A stretch of 64,000 nucleotides of DNA from SB11 sp037968475 (GCA_037968475.1 JBBKVO010000053.1:1-64000); one strand, 5' to 3'. Positions 54,544 to 63,957 are shown, counted from the stretch's first letter. Made by a program: numbers and translations. The notes: generated by a model not told the origin, from the letters alone.

Positions 54544-56067
54544 ATGAAGAAAAACTTACTAATTATTTCAGCATTATTGCTATGTGTACTTAGCTTTAAT
54601 ACTGCAAAATCACAACGTTACCTTGCCGAAGTTTATACTAACGTTTCCGTTACTAAAAATGTAGTTTACGACTCTAATATGTCGTGGCCTGCATTGCCTA
54701 ACGTACCACCACCATTAATACAAATACCTTTAATGTGTGATGTATACGAACCTGTTGGTGATACTGCTACTACACGCCCCATGGTTATTATTTTACATAC
54801 AGGTAGTTTTCTTCCTGCGCTTATTAACCAACAAACAACCGGCGGACGTACTGATAGTACAATAGTAGAAATGTGTAACCGTTTTGCTCGCAAAGGTTAT
54901 GTAGCAGTAGCGATGAGCTACCGCTTAGGTTGGAATCCAACCACTACCAATAGCGATACTGCTACATCATTACTATTGCAAGCTACTTACCGTGCTATAC
55001 AAGATACACGCAACTGTGTACGCTTTTTCCGTAGCAACCAATCAACCTATAAAGTTGATACTGCACGTATTGCCCTTGGCGGACAAGGTACAGGCGGATA
55101 CGTAGCTATGGCTTACGCATCACTAGACAAACAAGCTGAAATTGAACTTGAAAAATTTAGCTGGAGCAACACCAGCCCAATGGTAAATACTGCTGCTTTT
55201 GGAGATTGGTTGGGCGTTGGTGGTATACCACAACTAAACATATCAGGCGATGCTAGTGTATCTACCGAAGTTGATTTTGTGTTTAACTATGGTGGTGCTT
55301 CGGGTGATTCATCGTGGATTGAAGCAGGTCAAGTGCCTATCGTTTCAGTACATTGTGTATTAGATCCTTATGCTCCTTATGGTTTTAGCAACGTAATAGT
55401 TCCTACCACAGGTGCTACTGTTATTAACAATGCTTGCGGTAGCCGCGAAACTATTCGCCTAAACCAAGCACTAGGTAATAACGATATTATTAACGGCCGT
55501 AACTATAACGATGCTTTTACAGCTCGTGCTGCTACCATAAACGAAGGTTTTGAAGCTCTTTACCCATTAATTTTACCTGCTGCCTCACAACAGTTTTTAA
55601 ATCAAGGTGCGCCTTGGGAATGGTGGGATAGTACTACTATTAAAAGTTATGGTGCTTTTGGTATTAAAGCTCATAACAACTCAATGCTAACCAACCCTGA
55701 TATGAGCGAAACAAAAGCAAAAGCGTATATTGATACTATACAAGGTTTTGTTACCCCACGTATGGTATGTGCTTTAGGCCTACCAGGTTGTGCCGCTAAA
55801 AAGAATATCGGTATTAATACTATTGATGTGAGCAAAAAGGTTGAGGTATACCCTAACCCTGCATCATCAAATGTTACTGTTTACTTCCCCGAAGGAACAA
55901 TAGAAAGCATAGCTATATATAACCTAAACGGTCAATTGGTAGCTACACAAGAAAACCTTAACGACTCACGTGTTTTGGTTCAACGTGGCAACCTACCTAC
56001 GGGCATCTATTTGATAAAAGCATTATCAGATAAAGGTATTGCCTACGGTAAAGTGATTTTTGAATAG
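54544..56067 (+). CDS. secreted alpha/beta-hydrolase-fold T9SS cargo with altered nucleophile
   Basis: 507 residues from the ATG at 54544. Signal peptide to about residue 23 ('NTAKSQ'). A carboxylesterase/BD-FAE-like fold spans about 55-390 ('RPMVIILHTGSF', 'FARKGYVAVAMSYRLGWNP', 'AIQDTRNCVRFFR', then 'ARIALGGQGTGGYVAMAY'). In active relatives the elbow is GxSxG; here it is Gly180-Gln-Gly-Thr-Gly184, so Gly182 replaces the nucleophilic Ser. A T9SS type A domain begins 'VEVYPNPASSN'. It is probably a binding or scaffold protein rather than an esterase, unless another residue substitutes. Confidence 0.85.
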   Translation: MKKNLLIISALLLCVLSFNTAKSQRYLAEVYTNVSVTKNVVYDSNMSWPALPNVPPPLIQIPLMCDVYEPVGDTATTRPMVIILHTGSFLPALINQQTTGGRTDSTIVEMCNRFARKGYVAVAMSYRLGWNPTTTNSDTATSLLLQATYRAIQDTRNCVRFFRSNQSTYKVDTARIALGGQGTGGYVAMAYASLDKQAEIELEKFSWSNTSPMVNTAAFGDWLGVGGIPQLNISGDASVSTEVDFVFNYGGASGDSSWIEAGQVPIVSVHCVLDPYAPYGFSNVIVPTTGATVINNACGSRETIRLNQALGNNDIINGRNYNDAFTARAATINEGFEALYPLILPAASQQFLNQGAPWEWWDSTTIKSYGAFGIKAHNNSMLTNPDMSETKAKAYIDTIQGFVTPRMVCALGLPGCAAKKNIGINTIDVSKKVEVYPNPASSNVTVYFPEGTIESIAIYNLNGQLVATQENLNDSRVLVQRGNLPTGIYLIKALSDKGIAYGKVIFE

Positions 56068-56092
56068 TTTTTTATACTAACCTATAAACCAT

Positions 56093-56127
56093 ATAGCCCT
56101 GCCAAAATCGGCAGGGCTATTTTTTTG
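56093..56127 (+). terminator. terminator after the esterase-fold gene
   Basis: 11-bp stem ATAGCCCTGCC (56093-56103) / GGCAGGGCTAT (56110-56120), 6-nt loop, then TTTTTTT. Confidence 0.92.
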
Positions 56128-56170
56128 TCGAATAAAGTAAACCACACTGATTACAATACATCACAAATAC

Positions 56171-56178
56171 TACTTTTG
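56171..56178 (+). promoter_or_regulatory. candidate -7 box
   Basis: TACTTTTG matches TAnnTTTG 12 bp before the ATG at 56191. No clear -33. Confidence 0.35.
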
Positions 56179-56190
56179 CATACAACAGTG

Positions 56191-56814
56191 ATGAAGCATC
56201 TTCTTATAATCATCCTACTTTTGGGTTGTAGCTTATTATTAAAAGCACAAACAACGTACTCAACAATTGGAGTAACTTCAAGTTGGTATATTCCCGAATC
56301 GAGCGAACCTACTTATTACAATGGTGATAATGCCGTATCGGGTGGTATTTTTGGCGAACATTATTTTAAAAACCACTTTAAACTTAAAGCAGGGATAAAT
56401 TATTATTTCAATGCCTATAACGAGAGGTTTTTCGATACATCAAAAGTCCCTAAAGTTTATGCCTACAACGCCACAGAAAAGTTTATAACACTGCCTTTTG
56501 AGGCTGCATACAATTTTATGAGGGATGATGAAAAATGGGAGTTTTTTGTTGATGCAGGTTATGTGGCCTTTATCCACCTAAAAATACATATTACTGATTT
56601 CACAAACGATTATACACTTACTCCCTACAACTCAAAACTATCGTACCGAAATGCTCATTATTTCACCGTTGGATTTAGTGGAAGGTATAAATTTAGCAAA
56701 AAATGGTTAGCAGGTTTTGGTACAAAAAGCTATCATTTTTTGCCTGTAATTAATAAAGAATCGAGAGGATTTCCTACTATCTCCATTGATGCGTCAATGG
56801 CGTATGCCTTCTAA
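56191..56814 (+). CDS. outer-membrane beta-barrel protein
   Basis: 207 residues from the ATG at 56191. Signal peptide 'LLIIILLLGCSLLLKAQ' (about 3-19); its Cys may alternatively be a lipobox. The body alternates amphipathic strands ('FKLKAGINYYFNAYNERF', 'KWEFFVDAGYVAFIHLKI') and ends in 'SIDASMAYAF' with terminal Phe, the usual barrel end. No partner is evident. Convergent with the cupin gene 3 bp away. Confidence 0.75.
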   Translation: MKHLLIIILLLGCSLLLKAQTTYSTIGVTSSWYIPESSEPTYYNGDNAVSGGIFGEHYFKNHFKLKAGINYYFNAYNERFFDTSKVPKVYAYNATEKFITLPFEAAYNFMRDDEKWEFFVDAGYVAFIHLKIHITDFTNDYTLTPYNSKLSYRNAHYFTVGFSGRYKFSKKWLAGFGTKSYHFLPVINKESRGFPTISIDASMAYAF

Positions 56815-56817
56815 AAA

Positions 56818-57213
56818 CTACTCAAGCATTAGCCTATCGCTTCCATCAAAGTTGGGCGATTGAATAGAAATAACCTTTAACGGTATTTTTGATGTAGTAA
56901 GCACCTTGTGTGGTGTTCCTTTTGGTATAAAAACTATGTCGCCTTTTTTTATTGTAAATGTACTGTCGCCCAAAACCATAGTCCCCTCCCCTTGCAATAC
57001 CATCACGTGCTCGGTATGTGCATTGTGTTTGTGTAGTTTCACCTCGTTTTTAATAAAAATAACAAAACTGCTGCTAAGACTATCGCTATACAGTGGACGT
57101 ACATATATGTTTTCTAGTGAATCAGGACAACTAACCGTATCAGCATTTTGAAAGGTTTGTGCCTGCACTACCATACAAAAAAGAGAAGCAACTAGTAGAA
57201 TTAGGTATTTCAT
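56818..57213 (-). CDS. secreted cupin-domain protein
   Basis: 131 residues. Signal peptide to about residue 19 ('MVVQAQ'). A single cupin barrel: motif 1 'HKHNAHTEHVMVLQGEGTMV' supplies possible metal ligands His61, His63, His66 and His69, and motif 2 'GDIVFIPKGTPHKV' supplies His102. A periplasmic cupin could bind a small ligand, metal or act as isomerase; the reaction is not deducible. Start ATG at 57213. Confidence 0.88.
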   Translation of the reverse strand: MKYLILLVASLFCMVVQAQTFQNADTVSCPDSLENIYVRPLYSDSLSSSFVIFIKNEVKLHKHNAHTEHVMVLQGEGTMVLGDSTFTIKKGDIVFIPKGTPHKVLTTSKIPLKVISIQSPNFDGSDRLMLE

Positions 57214-57260
57214 AGGCTGTAAAGGGTATTATAATAAAAACTATTATGCAAAGGGTAAAT

Positions 57261-57827
57261 CTACGTTAGCCTGCGTTTCAGTACATCGTCAATACGTTCA
57301 AACATTATTTGTGGCGAAAGCTTGCGCCATTCCATCTCGTCCAACTCACCTCCAAAATTTACATAATAATCAATATTGCCCGACTTAAACTCATCCAATA
57401 CGTGCTCTCTAAAATTTATAAAAGCAATCCAGCCACTTTCAACCTCACTAAACCATTCTTCATAATACGAATCGTCGCTGGCATGAAAATTAAGCACGTT
57501 CTCCCCTATCATCACAAACTTATCAATTCCTTCATCCATCATCAACTCCAGCACCTCGCGTTTCAGGTACATTATATCGTTATCAATGGCATCGTTCCAC
57601 TCCCCCATCATTTCTATAATGGCAAAACTATCGACATAGTCGGCATAAATAATTTTAATATACAGGGTCGATGAGCCAAAATCATCCCACTGGGGGTGTA
57701 TCAAATGGTCGTAAATCCTGTTAGTGTATTCAAACTCGCTGTACTCACGTTCAAAAAAAGGCGATTGAGAATCGTCTTCTGCCCTGTACAGTTCGCGCCA
57801 CAAATAAAAAGGCTCTAGTGTATGCAT
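57261..57827 (-). CDS. conserved hypothetical cytosolic protein
   Basis: 188 residues, strongly acidic, rich in Glu/Asp/Tyr. It opens 'MHTLEPFYLWRELYRAEDDS' and has 'NRIYDHLIHPQWDDFGSSTL' and 'FVMIGENVLNFHASDDSYYE'. No signal peptide, membrane helix or known motif is seen. It has the look of a conserved Bacteroidota family, but I cannot name it. Transcribed divergently from the SDR gene. Confidence 0.65.
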   Translation of the reverse strand: MHTLEPFYLWRELYRAEDDSQSPFFEREYSEFEYTNRIYDHLIHPQWDDFGSSTLYIKIIYADYVDSFAIIEMMGEWNDAIDNDIMYLKREVLELMMDEGIDKFVMIGENVLNFHASDDSYYEEWFSEVESGWIAFINFREHVLDEFKSGNIDYYVNFGGELDEMEWRKLSPQIMFERIDDVLKRRLT

Positions 57828-57914
57828 AAATTTAGTGCAAAGTTAGAGACTTGCTTTTAACAAAAAACTTTCATCATAGCTTAAAATAGCATTAGGTTTG
57901 CAGCTAAGGTTTTT

Positions 57915-58706
57915 ATGTTACAGATAGATTTAAAAAATAAACGCGCCGTTGTATGCGGCAGTACACAAGGCATAGGAAAAGCCACTGCAATGCTAATGGC
58001 TGAAGCAGGGGCAACCGTTATTTTAATAGCACGCAATCCTACAAAATTGGCTGCGGTAAAGGCAGAGTTACCTACCCCATACAACCAAAAACACGAAACT
58101 ATAGCAGCCGATTTTAGCACACCTCATATTTTGAAGATGAAGCTAGAAAACTACCTGCTACGCACCCAACCCGTGCATATATTGGTAAACAATACAGGTG
58201 GCCCAATGGCAGGCAAAGCTATTGAGGCAAGTATTGAGCAGTTTATGACTGCCTTTCAAGCGCATTTAATATGCAATCAAATATTGGTGCAAACGGTGGT
58301 TGAGGGTATGAAAAAAGAGAAATATGGTAGAATTATTAATATCATCTCCACATCAGTAAAACAACCTATCCCCGGTTTGGGTGTATCAAACACCATACGC
58401 GGTGCAGTAGGCAATTGGTCTAAAACCCTTGCGGGCGAACTTGCTCCTTTTGGTATTACAGTTAATAATGTATTGCCGGGTGCAACTGAAACTGAACGAC
58501 TAACCAGTATTATTGATAATAAATCGGCTAAGGCAAACAAACAGCGTGATGTAATAGAACAAGAAATGCTGCACGAAATACCTGCTGCGCGTTTTGCCGA
58601 CCCAAAAGAAATTGGCTACGCAGCTACATTTTTGGCATCGCCAATGGCAGCATATATTAACGGTACTAACGTAGTAGTTGATGGCGGCCGCACGGCTTGT
58701 TTATAG
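57915..58706 (+). CDS. SDR-family protein lacking the YxxxK pair
   Basis: 263 residues, Rossmann-type short-chain dehydrogenase/reductase fold. NAD(P) motif 'GSTQGIGKATA' (15-25) and 'NNTGGP' (92-97) are present, as are Ser145/Ser147 in 'IISTSVKQ'. Where the catalytic Tyr-x3-Lys should lie (13 residues after Ser145), there is Ser158-Asn-Thr-Ile-Arg162. 'PGATETERL' and the C-terminal 'NGTNVVVDGGRTACL' are standard. This either uses different chemistry or is a binding protein. A TAGGTTTG box at 57893-57900 may be its -7 element. Confidence 0.85.
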   Translation: MLQIDLKNKRAVVCGSTQGIGKATAMLMAEAGATVILIARNPTKLAAVKAELPTPYNQKHETIAADFSTPHILKMKLENYLLRTQPVHILVNNTGGPMAGKAIEASIEQFMTAFQAHLICNQILVQTVVEGMKKEKYGRIINIISTSVKQPIPGLGVSNTIRGAVGNWSKTLAGELAPFGITVNNVLPGATETERLTSIIDNKSAKANKQRDVIEQEMLHEIPAARFADPKEIGYAATFLASPMAAYINGTNVVVDGGRTACL

Positions 58707-58732
58707 TTTTGATTGAAGTAAAGTAAAATTTG

Positions 58733-58766
58733 ATTGAACATTTCAAGGTTTTATTTCTTATCTTTG
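58733..58766 (+). promoter_or_regulatory. promoter of the small basic protein gene
   Basis: ATTG at 58733-58736 and TATCTTTG at 58759-58766 (spacer 22) match the Bacteroidota -33/-7 pattern, 24 bp before the ATG at 58791. Confidence 0.5.
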
Positions 58767-58790
58767 CCGTCCTTTAAAAATTTTAATGCA

Positions 58791-58940
58791 ATGGCTGTTA
58801 CACGTTTAAAAAGAAAAGAAAGAAAAAATAAAGTGGTTTCGGTATTGAAAAAACAAACCCGCAAACTGCTTACCAATATAAACAACGTCGAATCACCCTA
58901 TAAAGGTAAATCTGGGGTGATTATAGAAGATGAAAAATAA
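58791..58940 (+). CDS. small basic protein, 49 residues
   Basis: From the ATG at 58791. It opens 'MAVTRLKRKERKNKVVSVLK' and continues 'KQTRKLLTNINNVESPYKG'. The basic, helical N-terminal half looks like ribosome- or RNA-binding short proteins. I recognise similar short 'MA.TRLKRK..RN' proteins as widespread in Bacteroidota, but no function is established to my knowledge. It has a good promoter and a downstream hairpin, so it is a real gene. Confidence 0.75.
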   Translation: MAVTRLKRKERKNKVVSVLKKQTRKLLTNINNVESPYKGKSGVIIEDEK

Positions 58941-59068
58941 GCCTAAAAACTAGGCTGTTAGCTAAAAACTTGCCTTTTTGGTCATTTTTGGCGCAGTTAT
59001 TGAAAAATAGGTATTAGAGCAAAATTTTTTCATTTTATCTTACATTATATAGGTTAAAATGATTTTTT

Positions 59069-59099
59069 AGCCGCAGGGTGGTTCCTGCGGCTTTTTTGT
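59069..59099. terminator. bidirectional terminator
   Basis: 9-bp stem AGCCGCAGG (59069-59077) / CCTGCGGCT (59084-59092), 6-nt loop, T run on the plus side and A/T tract on the other. It serves the small basic gene and the convergent BNR protein gene. Confidence 0.9.
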
Positions 59100-59111
59100 G
59101 TTCTATTGGTT

Positions 59112-62100
59112 TTACTTCACCATTTTTAGCGATACTTTTTCGCTACCTGTCTCAACAATAATAAAATACACCCCTTGCGATAGTGCTTTGGTATCGGCTA
59201 CAAGGTTTACTTGTGTGCTTGTGGTGGGCGCATTCCATATATCGGCTACTTTCCTGCCTAATATATCTGTAAGGTATACATTTACAGTTTGTGCTTTTTT
59301 AAGCATAAAGCTAATCTCTATACTGTTATCAAAAGGATTGGGCAATGCCTGCAAACCAATACTATTTTGTGCAATATTGTCTATACCAACCGATGTTGGA
59401 ATATTTACCGTATCACTAGCATTGTTGTTGCAACCGTCGTTTTCTTCAACAAACAGGTTTATAGAATACACACCTTTTGTAAGGTATTGATGCGTTGGCG
59501 AAAAACCTGATATTGAGTTTCCATCACCAAACGTCCAATTATATGCAGCCAAGCCACTAATAGCAGGGGTAAACTTAGTATTGCCATTGCCTAAATAGCT
59601 TTTACTAAATGCTGCTGATGGTTTTGCCCCAACAAGCATCACTTGTGTGCTATCGTGCTCACAACTGTTATTGGTAGTGGCTTTTAGATTTACAGTATAT
59701 GAACCTGAGGCAGCATACGTATGACTAGGCGATGTTACTGACGATGAATTACCGTCGCCAAAAGTCCAAGTATAAACAGCCGATGTGCCTGCGGGTATGG
59801 TTGAATTGTTTACAAACATTACCGCACTATCTTCACATACTTTTGTTGGAAGTATAAAAGAAGCTAGGGGTTGCGCCAATACCTCAACTGTTTTGGTGGC
59901 ACTATCCGTACAGCCAAGTAAAGATTGAATTTTTAGTTTTACAGTTTTTATACCTCTTGTGGCATAGTTGTGCGTTACTGCTCCATTTTGGGTTGATGTT
60001 GCTCCATCACCAAAAGACCATAAAGAAGTTGAGCCTCCAAATGATGTATTAGTAAAGCTAAAACTATTGCCAACTATGCACTGCGGGCTACTACCTGTGG
60101 CAAATGATGCTGCTATTTTACTATCAATAGTGGTAATGCTTTGCTGAACAGAATCGGCACAACCAATATCGCTAACTGCTTTTAGCCAAACTTTATAAGT
60201 AAAAGCTAAGGGAAAAGTATGACTGGGATGCGTAACCGTAGAGTTATTTCCATCGCCAAAAGTCCAAGAATAATCAAGTGTTCCTGTTGCAATAGTTGAT
60301 GTATTGGTAAAGTTTACTGTTGCATTTTTCACACACAAAAGGGTATCGGCTTTGCTAAATGAGGCTTGCGGCGCATAACCTACCCATATTGCCGAATCGG
60401 TTTTAGTGATTACTGTGCCATTAATAGTGGTGGTAATGGCTTTATATCCAGCAGTGGTATACAATACTGAAAATGGCCCTTGCCCTGTGGCAGTGGCAGG
60501 AGTAGCATCAGCACCAAAATCCCATTCTATACTGTTTACTTTACCATCAATAGTGGCATCAATAGCGGTGGTTTGAGCCATACAAATACTATCAATACTA
60601 ACTGTAAGCAGTGCTTGGGGTATACTAACATATACATTATAATCTTCTGATTGGCCGTTGGTTAATGTTGGGCAATCGGGATTGCCAATGGTATTATAAT
60701 CTGATATTACCCGCATACGCAGCAGCTTATTGGCCTTTGTATGGCCGGGCACTGTAAATGTGGTACTGTGGTTGGTGCGTTGTCTTGGACCCGTGTATAC
60801 GTTCTCGTAAACATCTTTAAAATCGCCGTCATCATTATAATCAATAAAAATCTTTACCAGTTCATCGTTGTATAAACCTGTTTTTACTTCTATTGTATAA
60901 GAGCTATCTCTTTCTAACTGAACTATTGTACCACACGAGTAATCCTCATACGATCCGTTTTGATCATACCCTTGTGAGCTATTATCCAAATTGGCCACTT
61001 TTACATTGCGAATACCTATACCAAAGCCTGTATTGCCGGTGGTAGTGGTAATACACATACGCTTGGCAGTGTCGTATACATAAACCATATTGTTTTGCAC
61101 CAACGTATCGGCACCATTGGCGTTTGTAGCTATCAGTTTAACAGTATAATTGCCTTTGGCATTGAAACGAACAGATGGATTTTGAGAAGTATCGGCAGTG
61201 CCACCAACATAAGTAACAGAAGCAGGAGTAAACGCCCATTTGAATTGTGTGGGGATATAACCTGTATTGTCTTCAAAATTTATCACATTGCCTATACATA
61301 CATCAGCTGCATCAGCAATAAAATCTACTACAGGTTTTTTGGTACCATCGGTATATAAATCGCTTTCCCAAGTTCCCCTGCCATAAGTAGCTGCACGTAG
61401 CTTACTATTGGTAGGGTTACGAGGATTATAAAATATCTTTAAGTCGTTTACATTAGCACTTAGCGGAAGCCCTGCATAAAAAAACAACCAGTTTATCATG
61501 GTATTATTTTTATAATATACACCTGCATCGGTACCCACATATATATCTTCTGTATTGGTGCTGGTATCTACTACAATGCTGTTGATATTGATATTGGGCA
61601 TATTAGCAGAAATATCTGTCCAATTAAGCCCCTTATTGTCTGAGCGATATACCTTTCTATTCAAGCCCATATATACCCTGTTAATATTGTAGGGTGAGGT
61701 TTCTAAGCAATTTGGGGTACTGCCAGTTACAGGCAAATTTGCTGTTAAATCTACCCAAGTAGGTATGCTATCGTTTACATTATCACTTCTAAATAGTTTT
61801 CTATCGCTGCGCGAAATATAAAGTATATCACTGTTTACAACCGATTGTTCTAAGTAGCTGATATTCGTATTATTACTACTGCCTAGATTGTTGCTGATTT
61901 TATCCCAACTAATATCAACCACCTTTTCAGTCAATCCATTTTTGGTTCGCCAAAGGTTTTTGTATCCCACAAAAAATATATTAGGGTTGGTACTGTGCTG
62001 TATAATAGGAGTTACCCATGCACCAGATTCTGTTATACCTCTTGAGCCATTACTTGCAAATGTACCCTGCGATTGTCCGTTTTTAAACCGAACAAAATCG

Positions 62101-63713
62101 CCATAGTATACCGATCCTACCATTACCGAAGGGTCTGTATAATCAACCAAACAATCCATGCCATCACCACCGCGAATGGTTTTCCACTCACCATCGTAAA
62201 AAGCAGTTCCGTTATCCTGATAGCCATTAATGTACAAGTGTCGTTTTTGGGCACTTTGCCCCATACGGTATATTTGGGCTATTTCAATTCCGCTTGATAT
62301 ATCCACCCAATCGTTTCCGCCATCACTGGTAAAGTATATTCCACCATCATTGCCTAAAAATAAGGCTTTGTTAACGGGCGAATATTCCAATACGTGTTGG
62401 TCGGCATGGATAGCATCAGCTCCCCCACTTCCTGTCCAGTGTCCGCTAATAGTCCACGTAACACCTTTATTGGTCGACTTAAAAATATTTACACCGCCCG
62501 CATACACAATGTTTTCATCGTTAGGATCAACAGCCAAACACAGGTCGTACCAACCTTGCCCTGTTGTTCCGCTACCATCGGCAGCATAGCCTAAAATATT
62601 AGGCGAGGTTGACTGTGTTGCAAAACTTGCCCCACCATTGGTAGAAAGATAAATACCCTTGAAAACGTTACTTTCAGATAAAAGAAAATACACATAATTT
62701 GGGTTGGCGGCTGATACAGCTATTACACCGCGTTGCCCACCGGGTAACCCCGTAGTAATTTTAGTCCAGCTATTACCCCCATCGGTTGAGCGATAAAAAT
62801 TACCGCCTTCGGCTGCATAAACAAGACTTTGGTTGGAGGGATTGTACACCAAATCTTTAAAATTGGCTGTACTTGATTTTTTACTCCACAATGCGCCACC
62901 ATTGCCAGAAACATAAATACCGTTATTGGTTGCTGCTATTAAACTATCTCTAAATTTTGGGTGTATAAGCAATTTACCCACCGTACGGCTGCCCATACCT
63001 GTGTTTGATATTTGCCAAGTTTTACCGCCATCAAAACTTTTTAGTACCCCATAACCACTTGAGTTTCCGCCATCCCTATCACCTGTACCTATATACATGG
63101 TATTTGGGTTAATAGGGTCGACAGCTATGGCCGATACCCCCAAAGTGGGCAAACTATCGGTATGACTTTCCCAAGTTTTACCATAATCATCCGTAACCCA
63201 TAGGCCACCTGCGGGTGCGCCTATATATATAATATTACTATCGGTAGGATGAAAACCAATACCATTTACTCTACCCAAACCATTGGGCTGTCCTGTTTTG
63301 TTGCTTGGCAGAAAAGAAGGACCCAGAGGTTTCCAGTTGCCTTTATCGCCATTATACTGAAAAATATCGTTTTCGCTTCTCTGTTCAAAAGGGTTGTTGT
63401 TTATTTCATCGCGTATGCCAAAAAAGTTTTTCCAAACAGCATCAGCGGGTGGCAAATTGCCGTTGCTATCCAATCGGTTTTGCCAGTAATACTCCCAACG
63501 TTTAAAGGGTTTCCATCCACTACCTTTTTCAATAGTGCGGTTGTGCCAATACAACTCAAATGCACGCTGCACTTGTGCAAAGTTGGCTTGTGGTTGCTGC
63601 ATCATATCAGCCCAGTAAGGGTAGTTGGCAGTATCAGCGGGGGTAGTTTGTGCGGTGGCACTAAAGCTAAAGCCACCTAAAAGGATAAAAAGAGAGTAAA
63701 GGTATGAACGCAT
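59112..63713 (-). CDS. giant secreted BNR/GEVED/PKD T9SS cargo
   Basis: 1533 residues. Signal peptide at 1-21 ('SATAQ'). Residues about 130-790 carry repeated Asp-box/BNR units ('S.DGG.TW' as in 'SFDGGKTWQIS', 'STDGGNSWTKI', 'SDNKGLNWTDI'), forming one or two beta-propellers of the sortilin type. A PKD module is followed by a GEVED domain ('IFIDYNDDGDFKD', 'NGQSEDYNVYV', about 905-1015). About five PKD repeats ('YSWTFGDGNNSTVTHPSHTF') lead to a T9SS type A domain ('LQALPNPFDNSIE', ending 'SLKMVK'). Several such proteins are carbohydrate-active or peptidase cargos, but no catalytic residues are identifiable here. Start ATG at 63713. Confidence 0.88.
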   Translation of the reverse strand: MRSYLYSLFILLGGFSFSATAQTTPADTANYPYWADMMQQPQANFAQVQRAFELYWHNRTIEKGSGWKPFKRWEYYWQNRLDSNGNLPPADAVWKNFFGIRDEINNNPFEQRSENDIFQYNGDKGNWKPLGPSFLPSNKTGQPNGLGRVNGIGFHPTDSNIIYIGAPAGGLWVTDDYGKTWESHTDSLPTLGVSAIAVDPINPNTMYIGTGDRDGGNSSGYGVLKSFDGGKTWQISNTGMGSRTVGKLLIHPKFRDSLIAATNNGIYVSGNGGALWSKKSSTANFKDLVYNPSNQSLVYAAEGGNFYRSTDGGNSWTKITTGLPGGQRGVIAVSAANPNYVYFLLSESNVFKGIYLSTNGGASFATQSTSPNILGYAADGSGTTGQGWYDLCLAVDPNDENIVYAGGVNIFKSTNKGVTWTISGHWTGSGGADAIHADQHVLEYSPVNKALFLGNDGGIYFTSDGGNDWVDISSGIEIAQIYRMGQSAQKRHLYINGYQDNGTAFYDGEWKTIRGGDGMDCLVDYTDPSVMVGSVYYGDFVRFKNGQSQGTFASNGSRGITESGAWVTPIIQHSTNPNIFFVGYKNLWRTKNGLTEKVVDISWDKISNNLGSSNNTNISYLEQSVVNSDILYISRSDRKLFRSDNVNDSIPTWVDLTANLPVTGSTPNCLETSPYNINRVYMGLNRKVYRSDNKGLNWTDISANMPNININSIVVDTSTNTEDIYVGTDAGVYYKNNTMINWLFFYAGLPLSANVNDLKIFYNPRNPTNSKLRAATYGRGTWESDLYTDGTKKPVVDFIADAADVCIGNVINFEDNTGYIPTQFKWAFTPASVTYVGGTADTSQNPSVRFNAKGNYTVKLIATNANGADTLVQNNMVYVYDTAKRMCITTTTGNTGFGIGIRNVKVANLDNSSQGYDQNGSYEDYSCGTIVQLERDSSYTIEVKTGLYNDELVKIFIDYNDDGDFKDVYENVYTGPRQRTNHSTTFTVPGHTKANKLLRMRVISDYNTIGNPDCPTLTNGQSEDYNVYVSIPQALLTVSIDSICMAQTTAIDATIDGKVNSIEWDFGADATPATATGQGPFSVLYTTAGYKAITTTINGTVITKTDSAIWVGYAPQASFSKADTLLCVKNATVNFTNTSTIATGTLDYSWTFGDGNNSTVTHPSHTFPLAFTYKVWLKAVSDIGCADSVQQSITTIDSKIAASFATGSSPQCIVGNSFSFTNTSFGGSTSLWSFGDGATSTQNGAVTHNYATRGIKTVKLKIQSLLGCTDSATKTVEVLAQPLASFILPTKVCEDSAVMFVNNSTIPAGTSAVYTWTFGDGNSSSVTSPSHTYAASGSYTVNLKATTNNSCEHDSTQVMLVGAKPSAAFSKSYLGNGNTKFTPAISGLAAYNWTFGDGNSISGFSPTHQYLTKGVYSINLFVEENDGCNNNASDTVNIPTSVGIDNIAQNSIGLQALPNPFDNSIEISFMLKKAQTVNVYLTDILGRKVADIWNAPTTSTQVNLVADTKALSQGVYFIIVETGSEKVSLKMVK

Positions 63714-63825
63714 AGGTTTGAAATATGTACCACTGCAATTTATATAAAGAATTTTTAATTCTTTCTAATCCATATCCTGTGCGATGTTGTGTCGGTTGTC
63801 AACTCTCGAAAGGTTAAAACCTGCC
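63714..63825. other. leader of the BNR gene, nothing else recognised
   Basis: Upstream DNA of the minus-strand BNR gene. It holds a small inverted CGAAAGGTTAAAACCTGCCG-like stem, with no repeat or coding frame. Confidence 0.3.
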
Positions 63826-63957
63826 GCTATTGATACCCTTTCGGGGGTAACTATACCCATATCACGCAACCTAAAAAAATAGTAGTTGGTTTTATGAGTT
63901 TAGTTCAGGCGTTCATAATTACTCATACGTGTAACAAGCTATTGATGCCCTTTCGGG
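63826..63957. repeat. 20-bp direct repeats flanking the second insert copy
   Basis: GCTATTGATACCCTTTCGGG (63826-63845) and GCTATTGATGCCCTTTCGGG (63938-63957) differ at one base. They enclose the 92-bp element at 63846-63937. Such long flanking repeats are not a typical fixed-length target duplication, and differ from the 11-bp repeat at the first copy. Confidence 0.75.
63846..63937. mobile_element. 92-bp relative of the MITE-like insert
   Basis: Shares with 6646-6839 the left segment (CTATACCCAT, CAACC..AAAAA, ATAGTAGTTGGTTTT) and the right segment (CATACGTGTAAC). A 23-nt core shared by the two copies (6763-6785 and 63894-63916) is in opposite orientation relative to the shared ends and differs at one base. 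No coding capacity. Confidence 0.7.
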
